A DNA stretch of 64,000 bases from Sacculina carcini (Eukaryota; Arthropoda; Thecostraca; Sacculinidae), in assembly GCA_916048095.2 (NCBI GenBank), contig OU696596.1, forward strand, positions 4,180,695 through 4,244,694, given 5' to 3'. Made by a program: the position numbers and the translations under genes. The notes beneath the pieces are model-generated. The model searched no databases. It was not told the DNA's origin and was given only the letters and a program-made list of their open reading frames with translations. Below are positions 1 to 9,961 of the stretch, piece after piece. Each line of letters opens with the position of its first letter. Within the stretch, counting starts at the first letter, position 1.

Positions 1-2
1 AG

Positions 3-1040
3 AGATATGTTTGGCCAAACATGCGTAAGGATATTACATCTTGGACAAAACACTGTGTTCATTGTCAAAAATCCAAATTTACGCGCCATAATCATTCCTC
101 TCCAGCCCAATTCCGGCTTCCTTCGCGTCGATTCGAGCACATACACGTTGATATAGTTGGCCCATTGCCCTATTCCAGTGGTTGTCAGTATATTTTAACT
201 ATGGTTGATCGTTTCACGCGTTGGTCCGAGGCATGCCCTATATCAGATATCTCCGCCGAAACAATATCCCGCGCTTTTATTTCCACTTGGATTTCACGTT
301 TTGGGGTACCCGAAAACTTAGTGTCCGATAGGGGTAGCCAATTCACTTCCCAACTTTGGCGAGAAATCAATAATGGATTAGGATCACATAATCATTTCAC
401 CACTGCCTATCATCCTTCGGCAAATGGGCTAGTTGAGCGATTACACCGCGAGCTAAAAAGCGCTCTTAGAGGCTGCACAAACTGGGTCGACAGGTTACCC
501 ATTGTGTTGTTAGGCATTCGAGCCTGTATCAAAGAGCCCCTAAATTGCTCATCCGCTGAACTGGTGTACGGTGCTAAGCTCCGCCTCCCAGGTGAGATGT
601 TTGAAAGGAGAACACATGTTGCTAACCCATGTTCATTTGCAGAGCAGTTGTCACAACATTTCAGTTCGGTGCGGCCGCAGCAGTCGCGCCCCGTCGACTC
701 GGCAGTGTTCAAGCTGCCATCACTGGAGTCAGCCGAGTTCGTGTTCGTACGACATGACGGCCACCGCCGTCCTCTCCAGTTCGTGTACGACGGGCCGTAT
801 CGAGTTCTAAAACGAACTCCGAAAACTTTCACGATCGGGCGCAACGGCGGGGATGTCGTGAGCATTGACCGCTTGCGACCAGCGTTCATCGACAACGACG
901 TTCAGCCGTCGTCGGAAGGCCAATCGCTGTTCTGCGTTCCGACGCCTCAACCGCCGACATTACACACCCCGAACACGCCACACCGTTACACAACCCGATC
1001 AGGTCGAGTGGTAAAGCCGCCTGTTCGCTTCTCGCCCTGA
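3..1040 (+). CDS. Ty3/gypsy pol, integrase end (partial, enters from left edge)
   Basis: This is the C-terminal part of a Ty3/gypsy polyprotein that inserts retrotransposon cDNA into the genome. The frame is open to the window edge: codons before the first ATG (position 21) read RYVWPN, a usual gypsy integrase lead-in, so that ATG is internal and the true start lies outside. Counting from that ATG, an HHCC-type zinc-binding remnant (HCVHCQ) is at residues 11-16. The catalytic triad is D44 (HVDIVGP), D103 (VSDRGSQF) and E139 (NGLVERLHRE), giving the DX35E spacing expected of the family. A GPY/F-like module (DGPYRVLKR, then IDRLRPAF) lies near residues 255-290. The protein ends TRSGRVVKPPVRFSP, directly before the polypurine tract. 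There is no internal stop, so this is the best-preserved coding stretch in the window. Family level is secure; clade is not. Confidence 0.93.
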   Translation, partial: RYVWPNMRKDITSWTKHCVHCQKSKFTRHNHSSPAQFRLPSRRFEHIHVDIVGPLPYSSGCQYILTMVDRFTRWSEACPISDISAETISRAFISTWISRFGVPENLVSDRGSQFTSQLWREINNGLGSHNHFTTAYHPSANGLVERLHRELKSALRGCTNWVDRLPIVLLGIRACIKEPLNCSSAELVYGAKLRLPGEMFERRTHVANPCSFAEQLSQHFSSVRPQQSRPVDSAVFKLPSLESAEFVFVRHDGHRRPLQFVYDGPYRVLKRTPKTFTIGRNGGDVVSIDRLRPAFIDNDVQPSSEGQSLFCVPTPQPPTLHTPNTPHRYTTRSGRVVKPPVRFSP

Positions 1041-1041
1041 T

Positions 1042-1057
1042 CTGAGGGGGGAGCTCC
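1042..1057 (+). other. Polypurine tract of gypsy element
   Basis: The purine-rich run ctgaggggggagctcc lies between the pol stop codon and the TGTGGCG start of the LTR, the expected place of the plus-strand primer site. Nearly the same string precedes the LTR starts at 5665, 9402, 33934, 47530 and 60974, which ties these gypsy families together. Confidence 0.75.
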
Positions 1058-1912
1058 TGTGGCGTATTCGTGTATGTTCACTTCAGTTAATTTATACGCT
1101 TATTTAACTTTGTCTTATTGTGTTTTCCTAAATTTGCATTAACAAGTGCGTGATCAGAAATGCTTGTTATTGTTTCAATGTCGCGCATATGGTTCGTGTT
1201 TGTGCCTAGCGAGCGTCACTGTATTTGCATAGCGGCGCATATGTACACAGATGGTCTGTGGTTGCGCATAGCCGGCATCGGTGTGTTTGCATAGCGGCAT
1301 ATTCGCGGGGGCAATGCCCGATAGATGTTACCCCGCGCACGCATGGCAACGACCCCGATGAGTGAGTAGTCTTTGTCCTGTGGCACGGGATCACCACCGT
1401 GGGTCATGTGATCACGTACACAGTGTTTGCTGGTGATATCGTGACTATCACGTGACTGGGGGTTCGATAAAGCTGCCGGTTGACAGCAAGCGAAAACAGA
1501 CGTGTATTGTCAACCGTGCGAATCGTGCGTCTCGTCTGAACTGTTCACTTGGTGAAATTCGGGTGTCAAGACGCTATAGCAAGGTGTGTATCTCTGCTGC
1601 TCACTCGTTCCTTGCCCGCTATTGTCCATTATTACACGCATATTATACTGTTAGTTAGGCCGCGTTTATGTAGCACCGTTGCCGGCTGCGCATTGCCCCA
1701 CTTGTGTTTTCCGTTGCGCGTGCCTGTATTCTGTATATTGCACTTGTATTTTGTATATTGCACTTGTATTTTGTATATATTTGTATCGTGTCATTGTGTT
1801 CTCATGTGGTAAATACAACTAAAACTCTGATCGATTATTGCTTGTGGCGAAATTAACCAGCCGCCCATAAGCGCTGACAGTGACGTGGTTAAATACAGCA
1901 ACCGGCGTCACA
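1058..1912 (+). mobile_element. 3' LTR of gypsy element
   Basis: About 855 bp begins TGTGGCG directly after the polypurine tract and ends CGTCACA, so the ends are the short inverted TG...CA type (TGTGGCG against TGTGACG). It would hold promoter and polyadenylation signals for the element. The 5' LTR is outside the window, so the right boundary rests only on the terminal motif and no target duplication can be tested. Confidence 0.7.
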
Positions 1913-3154
1913 GCAGTATCAAAAAAGGAATAGGATTCCGTGGGATTAATAAGATTAGTTCGGAATAGGAACAGTATTCGCAGAGCTATGTATTATTTTT
2001 CACATATATCTTGTTTCGTAATTCTTCTCTCTATTTCCTCTTCTGTATTTTACCTTAATTTTATTATCTCGTCGTTTTGAATCTATTATTTTCATTCAAT
2101 TATCTAGTGGTGTCTTGTCTACAGTTTAGTAATGTCTTATACACGGACGTTTCAACGCCTTCATAGTAGCGGTTCATACTTTCAGTCATCTAGTCATATA
2201 CTCATCAGTCACTTAGTGGCGTATAGTGCCATCACGTTCCAATGCATCCATCTATGCATGTCGATACATACTCTCCTTGTATGCTTCCGCCTGTGAACCA
2301 TTTTATCTGTCCTTGTTACCAGATAAAATATTCAATATCTCCTATCCGTTAAGTCGCATATCAAATGCCCCAACTTAACTTAGGTATTTTCGCTGCCATA
2401 TGCGAAAACCATATAATTCGTTCTGCCTTCATTTCTGTTCTCACCAGTGTATGAGAATTACGGCATATACCTTCACCTCCTCTTCCGATCAATTCGTCAG
2501 TCTATCAGTCAGTCCGTTTGTTATGCTGGTAATCTTCCCCGCTAAGGCTTGTTTTACGTTTCCGGTCAAAACTTCACTATATTTTCTGTTTTGTTTGCTT
2601 TGGCTCGTCATTAATGCAATTGTGATTACTTCGATTCGTTTACTCGACGTACATTTCGCTGCTTATTAGCTTCAACTATATTTACTCCTACATGCTATGT
2701 TTGAGGTCGTGTTAGTCGTTCTGCTGATGACGTACTATCCAAATCTTCCTTGTCTTATTGATTATCGTCGTATTTTTGGGGTACAATTTGCCTAATGATC
2801 GACTGCTTGTTGATATATGCGACCATTATGTTGTTTATATTCATGGCGTGGACGTGCAGATCGTCTGACATTACTGTATCGCTCATTTTAATCGTAGACA
2901 TTTAGTTTTACTCTAAATATGGCTCTGATTTATGATTTAAGGAAAAAGGAAATGCAAAACATAATAGGAAAGCAGTGATTAACCACGTACCTTACAAATA
3001 ATATTGAAGCACCAATGATGATGAATGCGTTGCTGATGTCTTTCTTGAGCACCAGATGTAACAGGTCCAGAAGTCACAGAAGCAGATGTAACACATTTCG
3101 GGCGCTGTTGAAGATATCTTCACGCTGTTGCAGATGTCTGCTTTCTTTTCAAAA
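1913..3154. other. Unassigned AT-rich stretch
   Basis: I see no convincing gene here. The longest open frame (89 codons at 2400-2669) has no recognisable motif and unremarkable composition. The stretch is not repeated elsewhere in the window, so it may be single-copy flank of the gypsy element or an unknown old repeat. Confidence 0.5.
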
Positions 3155-3503
3155 TTATCTACCTAGTAATTGGTTAGGTAATTGTGTGAGTGCTTGGTTA
3201 GGTAATTTCGCAGGTAATTGTTACCTAAAAATACCCCCTTACACAAAAATACCCAATTACCCCAAAAATACCCACCCAACCCAACGTTGAAGACCTCATT
3301 CAGCACAGTTTATTTCGACCTCTCTAGATAAACCATGAACAAATCAACTGAGCTAATCACAATATTTTCGCTCAATTATTTACAGCAGCCATTTGGCGAT
3401 GCAATTGTTACTGAAACTCTTTGCCGATGAAAAATTGTGTTTGAGCAAAAACATTTTCGAGCACAACCTTGGTTGTTTTTTATATATACTTTTATATTAA
3501 TTA
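3155..3503. repeat. Block P leader, copy A
   Basis: This block begins with GGTTAGGTAATTG motifs and a small hairpin (aggtaa-ttg-ttacct), then runs into the fold-back element. The same leader precedes the fold-back element at about 10,795, 24,680, 38,237 and 51,730. No coding content is visible. Confidence 0.7.
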
Positions 3504-4045
3504 ACGTGTGTATATACCTTTTTGAGCACCAGAAATGAAACCAATTTGAAACCTCATTATTCCATGTGTGCCCTAAAGTGACTACAACAAAAAACAGCTG
3601 ACATATAATATATTCATGTTAAATAGGTGTTTTCTGTATATATAAATGTGCTGTGTTTTTACACTACGCCACAAAAGGTTCTATTTTTAGACGCGGTGGC
3701 TTGGAAATTCCTGGAAAAAACATCAAAACAACTGTGTGTGGAAGTCATGTGCTTGGCACGTGAATTTTGCAAACTGCAGCTGCACACATGTGCCAAGCAC
3801 ATGACTTCCACACACAGTTGTTTTGATGTTTTTTCCAGGTATTTCCAAGCCACCGCGTCTGAAAATAGAACCTTTTGTGGCGTAGTGTAAAAACACAGCA
3901 CATTTATATATACAGAAAACACCTATTTTACATGAATATATTATATGTCAGCTGTTTTTTGTTGTAGTCACTTTAAGGCACACATGGAATAATGAGGTTT
4001 CAAATTGGTTTCGTTTCTGGTGCTCAAAAAGGTATATACACACGT
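3504..4045. mobile_element. 542-bp fold-back (long-TIR) element, copy A
   Basis: This is a near-perfect palindrome centred at 3774/3775, with arms of about 255 bp and a 32-bp spacer (3759-3790). It begins ACGTGTGTATATACC and ends with the reverse complement; TA lies on both sides (3502-3503 and 4046-4047), as expected for Tc1/mariner-type insertion. Because of the symmetry, both strands show the same 87-codon open frame, which is therefore not evidence for a gene. It encodes no transposase and would be non-autonomous. The last about 18 bp are repeated again just outside the right end. Confidence 0.8.
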
Positions 4046-4047
4046 TA

Positions 4048-4074
4048 TATAGTATATACACACGTTATATTAAG

Positions 4075-4107
<33 letters not shown>

Positions 4108-4116
4108 CTATATATA
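4048..4116. repeat. TA-rich tandem tract between fold-back and mariner fragment
   Basis: A second copy of the fold-back terminal motif (gtatatacacacgttata) is followed by a long (TA)n run. In the later copies the terminal motif is present three times and the TA run is shorter. Confidence 0.7.
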
Positions 4117-4529
4117 CTTGTGCGCCGGCGCGTTGTCGTGCAGCAGGACGACCCGGCGACGTTCGGGGCGCACTTCGGCCAGCTGCTGCTGCAGGCGTTC
4201 GAGCTGCTGCTGGTAGAAGGCAGCGTCGATGCACTGTTCTTAGGCAGCAGCTCCCACATGACGATTCCCCTTGTGTCCCAGATGACATAGAGCATGGCCT
4301 TCTTGGTGTGCATATCACCCTTGGCCTCTCGCTCCGGATTCGCATCGGCATCGACCCACTGCATCGACATCTCCGTCCTTGAATCGCTTGAACCAGTTGT
4401 TGGCCGTTTGACTGGTGAAGGTCCCGACGCCGAATGCAGCGCTGATACCGGAGACCGGTTGGCTCGCATTCTTGCCGGAGCCGAAGCCGTAGAGGAGCAA
4501 CAGGCGCTGCTGGTCTTTCGAAAGCCACC
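4117..4529 (-). pseudogene. mariner-type transposase fragment, copy A (interrupted)
   Basis: The minus strand encodes a helix-turn-helix of mariner type (SKDQQRLLLLYGFGSGKN, then TANNWFKRFKDGDVDA). A jump follows to the catalytic core (AMLYVIWDTRGIVMWELLP), then, after a frameshift, AAFYQQQLERLQQQL and the second-aspartate motif LLHDNAPAHK. The part carrying the first catalytic aspartate and everything after the second are missing, so it cannot be active. The N-terminal few codons lie at 6724-6730, beyond an insertion that splits this copy. Four other copies share the same deletion. Confidence 0.82.
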
Positions 4530-5196
4530 TGTGGCGTACACACTTATTCACACACACATGTTTCTTTTGTATTGATTGTCGTTGTATTATTTTAGTTTAT
4601 GCGTTGCATGTTTATGTTGTGCGTGTGTTTGCGTTATATTCGTTGCGTGTTTGTTTCATTACATAAATTCATTTCATTGTATAAATTTACACACTTCGCA
4701 ATATGATTGTATGTATGTTCGCACCGTGCACACCACCGGATGTGATATTTTCGTCACCTATTTGCGCCGTGTGTTTACGTCGCCGTCTGGCTATGTCATC
4801 GCCGTCTGGCTATGTCGTGTTTGTGTCGCGCTGTATATCCGCGCCGCCTGTGTGCTTGTGTCTGTCTGTCTGAGCCGCCTGTGTGCGCTGCCCATTCTCC
4901 ACGCAAGCCGGCGGAAGTACTACTGTGTGTTCACACCACCCACGACGATCGTAGTCCCGCTATTTCCCGCGACAATTCACACGACTGTTTGCTCAGACGT
5001 CGCACGGCACCTTCCAGACGGTCACGTGACCGGTGTCCTACTTGGAGTGAAGGTATTCCGGCCGGTGCTACAGGTGTTGGACAAGTCAGTCGAGTATAAG
5101 GCGTGCTGACACACAGTGCTAGGGTTGTTCGCTCGCTTCATTGTGCTCCCGCTACTTACTCGTGCTCCCCGCGTATGCGTGTCAAGCCGCTGCGGG
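4530..5196 (+). mobile_element. Gypsy-family LTR, first copy within composite
   Basis: It starts TGTGGCGTACACAC and matches the copy at 5665-6337 closely over its whole length, differing by scattered substitutions. The last bases (TTTTACA in the other copy) are missing. Long open frames in it are shared by both copies but have no protein features I recognise. Confidence 0.65.
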
Positions 5197-5209
5197 TACA
5201 CTAGCATCT

Positions 5210-5652
5210 TCAGTCGAGAATAGTGCGTGCTGTCACACAGTGCTAGAGTGTTCGCTCGCTTCATTGTGCTCCCGCGACTTATTCGTGCTCCCCGTGTATT
5301 CGTGTTCAGCCGCTGCGGGTATCGTATCTTATTGTATTGTTTCGTTATTGTAATTATGTATTAATGTTATGTAAATGTGTGAATGTAATATATAGCTGAT
5401 TTACTAATTGTTTTCTATGCATGTTTAACCGTACTTAACAAGTGTAGTTAACAAGTGGTAAATCAGCTATATATTACATTCACACATTTACATAACATTA
5501 ATACATAATTACAATAACGAAACAATACAATAAGATACGATACCCGCAGCGGCTGAACACGAATACACGGGGAGCACGAATAAGTCGCGGGAGCACAATG
5601 AAGCGAGCGAACACTCTAGCACTGTGTGACAGCACGCACTATTCTCGACTGA
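5210..5652. repeat. Palindrome with 195-bp arms
   Basis: Arms at 5210-5404 and 5458-5652 are inverted copies with no mismatch that I noticed, around a 53-bp spacer. The outer part of each arm is the 3' part of the LTR (compare 5095-5196 and 6223-6331), so LTR tail sequence occurs four times in 1.3 kb, once inverted. A transcript through it would form a very long hairpin. Confidence 0.8.
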
Positions 5653-5664
5653 GGAGGGGGCTCC
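5649..5664 (+). other. Polypurine tract before second LTR copy
   Basis: The string ctgaggagggggctcc stands directly before TGTGGCG, matching the gypsy tract at 1042-1057 except for small changes. It marks 5665 as a true LTR start. Confidence 0.65.
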
Positions 5665-6337
5665 TGTGGCGTACACACTTATTCACACACACATGTTTCT
5701 TTTGTATTGATTGTCGTTGTATTATTTTAGTTTATGCGTTGCATGTTTATGTTGTGCGTGTGTTTGCGTTATATTCGTTGCGTGTTTGTTTCATTACATA
5801 AATTCATTTCATTGTATAAATTTACACACTTCGCAATATGATTGTATGTATGTTCGCACCGTGCACACCACCGGATGTGATATTTTCGTCACCTATTTGC
5901 GCCGTGTGTTTACGTCGCCGTCTGGCTATGTCATCGCCGTCTGGCTATGTCGTGTTTGTGTCGCGCTGTATATCCGCGCCGCCTGTGTGCTTGTGTCTGT
6001 CTGTCTGAGCCGCCTGTGTGCGCTGCCCATTCTCCACGCAAGCCGGCGGAAGTACTACTGTGTGTTCACACCACCCACGACGATCGTAGTCCCGCTATTT
6101 CCCGCGACAATTCACACGACTGTTTGCTCAGACATGGCACGGCACCTTCCAGACGGTCACGTGACCGGTGTCCTACTTGGAGTGAAGGTATTCCGGCCGG
6201 TGCTACAGGTGTTGGACAAACCAGTCGAGAATAGTGCGTGCTGTCACACAGTGCTAGAGTGTTCGCTCGCTTCATTGTGCTCCCGCGACTTATTCGTGCT
6301 CCCCGTGTATTCGTGTTCAGCCGCTGCGGGTTTTACA
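5665..6337 (+). mobile_element. Gypsy-family LTR, second copy within composite
   Basis: About 673 bp from TGTGGCG to TTTTACA, preceded by a polypurine tract. It is followed by leader-like sequence and an ATG at 6435 that opens only ten codons (MDSKSKSSKK), possibly the remnant of a gag start. Confidence 0.6.
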
Positions 6338-6465
6338 GGTACACTTGCATCTGACATCATGAATCTCGATCTGCGATCTCGATCTTGGTCTTGATTTTTG
6401 CGTGTCCAGCCGCTATAGCTGAATTAGCCTGGAGATGGACAGTAAGTCTAAATCTTCAAAGAAGT

Positions 6466-6651
6466 GATCAGCAACACTCGCAGCAACGCAGCAACACGCG
6501 CAACAACGTAGCAACATGCTCAGCAACACGCGCAACAACGTAGCAACATGCTCAGCAACACGCGCAGCAACGTAGCAACATGCTCAGCAACACGCGCAGC
6601 AACGCAGCAACATGCTCAGCAACACGCGCAGCAACGTAGCAACATGCTCAG
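6466..6651. repeat. 32-bp minisatellite (CAGCAACACGCGC type)
   Basis: About five to six copies of a unit built from cagcaacacgcgcaacaacg and tagcaacatgct. The wording resembles the 18-bp CGCAACA minisatellites of the gypsy-derived blocks at 15.5, 33.4, 47.0 and 60.5 kb, suggesting a common origin. Confidence 0.75.
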
Positions 6652-6723
6652 CATAAACTAAAATAATACAACGACAATCAATACAAAAGAAACATGTGTG
6701 TGTGAATAAGTGTGTACGCCACA
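6652..6723 (-). mobile_element. Inverted 72-bp LTR start
   Basis: This is the exact reverse complement of the first 72 bp of the LTR at 4530 and 5665. It forms the right terminus of the composite insertion and abuts the 4-bp target duplication. Confidence 0.85.
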
Positions 6724-6727
6724 CACC

Positions 6728-6987
6728 CATCCAACAACATTTTGGATTATAATATGGACTCAACAGGCCGGGATATACGGTAGATTAAATTGGAGATAAT
6801 GAAAAAATGAACTCACGTGCATGCTGGTTGTCTGCACCTGCTCCCCGGTTGAAGACCCACGAGAAAATTCCTTTTGTTTTGACAATGTAAACAAACTTTC
6901 CCGACAATCTGATATATATATATATAACAATTTTTTTTTCTTCAATACATACATACACAATACACAGAACACGAGAGTATGCTTTTA
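6728..6987 (-). other. Sequence upstream of mariner fragment, copy A
   Basis: This continues the mariner host sequence after the insertion; the same block is at 12,155-12,410. It holds the fragment's start codon and a short AT tract. Whether it belongs to the mariner or to flanking DNA is not clear. Confidence 0.45.
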
Positions 6988-7950
6988 GCACACACTACAA
7001 CCTTACATCAACACACTACAACAATGGTTACAACAACATCAAAACAACAACAACAACAACATCAAAACCAAAGTCACTCCACTCTTCAACACACTGAAAT
7101 CACTCTCACACACAACTTTCGGACACAACAAAGACACCACAACCACCATATACAAACAACACATCCGACCCGCGATAGAATATGCTAGCCCCGCATGGGC
7201 TAGCAATCTCACAACACGCCACACCAACACACTTCAAACACTTCAAAACACCGCACTCAGAAGAATCACAGGATACACAGCCATCACACCAGTAGACCAC
7301 CTCCATCACGAAACTAAAATCCTCAAATTGACACACCACCTAGACATGAGAGGCACACAAACACTCGCAGCAGCAGTCACCAGCACAGCACATCCACTAT
7401 ATCACCTCACAACGCAAGACAACACAAACAGAAACATAAAAACAACACCAAGCACACTTTACCACAGACAAATTTTCACATCACTTCCACCAGCTCCCCC
7501 ACGCACATCAATCAAGAAACACATACACACAGAGATCGCACGGAAAGCCATACACTCACTACAATACAATACAATGTACTGTATTGTATTACAAATAATA
7601 CAATACAGTATGTCACCCACCGGACATACTCAAATCAGAAAACACACTCACACGCCAATGCAAGGTGCACCTGGCCAGGTTGAGATGCGGTCATCATCCT
7701 GCCCTTCTGTCATATCAGAAAAGGTTGAATGACTCAATCGATGACACCTGTCCAGATTGCAATTCAGCACCACACACCATCACACACATCATGGAACACT
7801 GCACAGCACACACACAACTCAGACGCCAACACAAAATAAATTCAGTCAGAGACCTGGGGAACAACCCGGTCGGTGTCGTGTCTTTCCTCAGGAGCTCGAG
7901 GTTGCTCGGCCAGACAACTTGAGGAACGTCAACAACAACAACAACAACAA
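6988..7950 (+). pseudogene. Jockey-like RT fragment L1, rearranged
   Basis: These are pieces of the same non-LTR retrotransposon that is better preserved at 17,212-18,517. A short 5' piece is joined to the region after the RT active site (SPAWASNL, HHETKIL, HLDMRGTQ). The C-terminal Cys-His module follows (ARLRCGHHPALLSYQKRL, then CPDC...H...H...C), and (CAA)n ends the copy. The YADD region is deleted and the frame is broken near 7550-7660, where a small palindrome of tacaata motifs sits. Confidence 0.78.
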
Positions 7951-9060
7951 TGTAAGAGCGTGAGTGTATGCAAGTGTGTTACATGCAGTTCGCTCTTTAT
8001 TGAGCTATGTATGCTGTAATTTAATAAGACGAAAATGGTTGGTTGATCCCATGCAATTGGACAACTGAGTCAATTTTGGAAAATAAAGCATGATGGCTGT
8101 CAACCACCGAGTCTCGACACAAATATTCGCCCTTGCACACACACATGCGCATCTATACACACATAAACATATGAAAACGTCCTCGTATCTATATCATGAC
8201 TCACAAATTATCTCGATTAAGTTCAAGACTCACAATCAACCATCGAAGCAGTAGTGCGTCAAAGCATTCGAAGCGCTCGATACAGGAAAAAATCGGTACT
8301 TCCAACAAATTACTCCTCTGTCGTGAATTGCACAGCGAGGATTTGCCATTGACATTGTTTTCATTTATATCTATAAGTCTTTTAGTATAAGTATAAGTAT
8401 AAGTATAAGTCTTGTATAAGTATTGTTATCAGTCATGATAGTCAGATATCAGTCATGTGTTGTGTCATGCATTCTGGGGAGGTGGCCCGCTCTAATACGT
8501 CTTACGTCCTTGTGGCGCCATAGTGTGGAGAGGGTCGGTTCTGCGGTGGCAGCGAGCTGCACGGGGTACGCTTTTGTGTTCATAAGCTTCGGCTTCTTCC
8601 CGTGTAGCAGCTGCCACTTAGGCATTTAACGTTGAATACTTAAGTAATCCGAGCTTTCAGATTGTAACGGATTCAATGGTGCCATGGTAGTTACGGGAGG
8701 ATGCTGGTGTCAAGACGACGCCATGGCATTGCAGGCATCACAGCATTCGTGTGTGCAGTTTATGTCAGCGCTGATGTTACGGAGGTCACGCCTCAATAGG
8801 CGTCATGCAAATTATACAGAAATTCCTTGCGCAACACTGCACGGATGAAGTGGCGCTGTTTATAAAGAATGATAGACTTAACTGTAGACAGGTGGTGCCT
8901 GAGTGTATAATATTTGCGTAGCTCTCTGGGCAGTCTTGTGTGTGTGTGTGTGTGTGTGTGTGCGCGTGTGTGTGTGTGTGTGTGTGTTGTAGGCTTGCCA
9001 TTTTGGAAGTAATTCAGAAGTCGACAATTAACGGGATCGCACATAGTTGATTTACTTTAG
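7951..9060. repeat. Block Q+R, full-length older copy
   Basis: This stretch follows the (CAA)n end of the LINE and recurs after other copies. Here Q (to about 8345) and R (from about 8443) are joined by sequence missing in the copies at 18.8, 35.3, 48.9 and 62.4 kb, where Q runs straight into R. A (GTATAA)n tract is at 8384-8410. Short open frames are shared with the other copies but I recognise no protein. Confidence 0.65.
8935..8988. repeat. TG microsatellite
   Basis: About 54 bp of (TG)n with one cgcg interruption. The same locus in the tandem units has grown to 113-132 bp. Histidine/threonine or cysteine/valine open frames across it are artefacts. Confidence 0.95.
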
Positions 9061-9149
9061 TAATTTCAAGCCTCCGAGTACACAGATACTTGTACTCGCA
9101 CACAGGGCTCAGGTGAGAATTTGTCATATTTTTATAATTTGTAATTAAT

Positions 9150-9245
9150 ATTGATGTCATGTAATGTAATGTATTAAATAATGTAATGTAATGTATTAAT
9201 GCTGTAAAATACAAAATAATGTAATGTAATGTATTAAAATGTAAT
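9150..9245. repeat. TAATG-type microsatellite
   Basis: Imperfect tandem taatg units with tattaa interruptions; the matching tract is at 19,540-19,606, in the same context downstream of block R. Confidence 0.85.
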
Positions 9246-9249
9246 TAAT

Positions 9250-9401
9250 ATCCGCAACACGCGACAACCTTCGCAACATGCGCAACTCCGCGACAATATT
9301 CGCAACACGCGCGGCTTTGCACAACGCCACAAACAATTTTGTGTACTCGATTAGGCCGAATCCTAAAACCTGTGTCTCGGCTTGATCTGAGAGGGGGCTC
9401 C
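9250..9401 (+). pseudogene. Gypsy-derived tail: short CGCAACA minisatellite, pol end and polypurine tract
   Basis: A short CGCAACA-type minisatellite runs into STRLGRILKP-like coding sense, the equivalent of TRSGRVVKP at the end of the gypsy protein at 1040. A polypurine tract (ctgagagggggctcc) ends right before an LTR start. The rest of pol is absent. Confidence 0.7.
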
Positions 9402-9740
9402 TGTGGCGTGTGTCATCTCATGTTCATTGCGTTGCATCATTGATCACAGTCAACTGTACGCGGAAATGCATACGATTCATACTATCACAGGAACTGCACG
9501 CAATATTGCGTCATCGTGTGTTCGCTGCAATCAATTCACACTTTGCACGAGTTGTGTCATCAACACACACACACGTACACACACACACATACACACGCAC
9601 AGACACATCAAAATATGTTATATAAGGACCTCTTGGTGTCGGGACTATAGACGAAGTGTGTGTCGGTGTGTGGAAGTGTTTGGCCATCTGTGGCGAACTC
9701 GTGTTTATATGTCGGTGTTCATTAATACACATCCATTACA
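9402..9740 (+). mobile_element. LTR of gypsy derivative, older copy
   Basis: It begins TGTGGCGTGTGTC after the polypurine tract and ends near CCATTACA, about 339 bp. The copies at 33934, 47530 and 60974 match it but depart from it just before the last bases, so the exact 3' end is uncertain. Confidence 0.6.
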
Positions 9741-9961
9741 CTAGTCTCAAGGGTTTCTCAACTGTTTTTAGTCACTTTTTCACGCTGATTCCGGAAATGG
9801 AATCCGGTTTGCTCGATTAGCTCGATATTTTAAGATACGTTATTTCGCCCATATGAAAAAACATTGCTGATTTGTTTACTATAGTTGATGCGACAGAAGG
9901 ATATATGTTTAAACTGCAAACTTATGCACCATACGTGTATTCCGATCACAGTAAATACTCA
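9741..9961. other. Unassigned stretch
   Basis: No repeat partner or coding signal is visible. Confidence 0.4.

Larger units (their letters stand above)
4530..6723. mobile_element. 2,194-bp composite gypsy-LTR insertion with inverted ends
   Basis: This insertion sits inside mariner copy A. Copy B (12,141-12,144) shows the uninterrupted site (aaagcCACCCATC); here CACC is duplicated at 4526-4529 and 6724-6727. The left end is the LTR start TGTGGCGTACACAC and the right end is the exact reverse complement of the same LTR start, 72 bp without mismatch (6652-6723). Inside, in order, are an LTR copy, a 195-bp-arm palindrome, a polypurine tract, a second LTR copy and a 32-bp minisatellite. A normal LTR element would have LTR start and LTR end at its two termini, so this is a rearranged product. 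Confidence 0.8.

Noticed and set aside
4576-5109. 177-codon Cys/Val-rich frame repeated at 5711-6394
   Set aside because: It lies within two copies of the same LTR and has no domain; LTRs normally do not code.
7038-7075. Poly-glutamine coding tract from CAA repeats
   Set aside because: It is a microsatellite at a rearranged LINE junction, not part of an intact protein.
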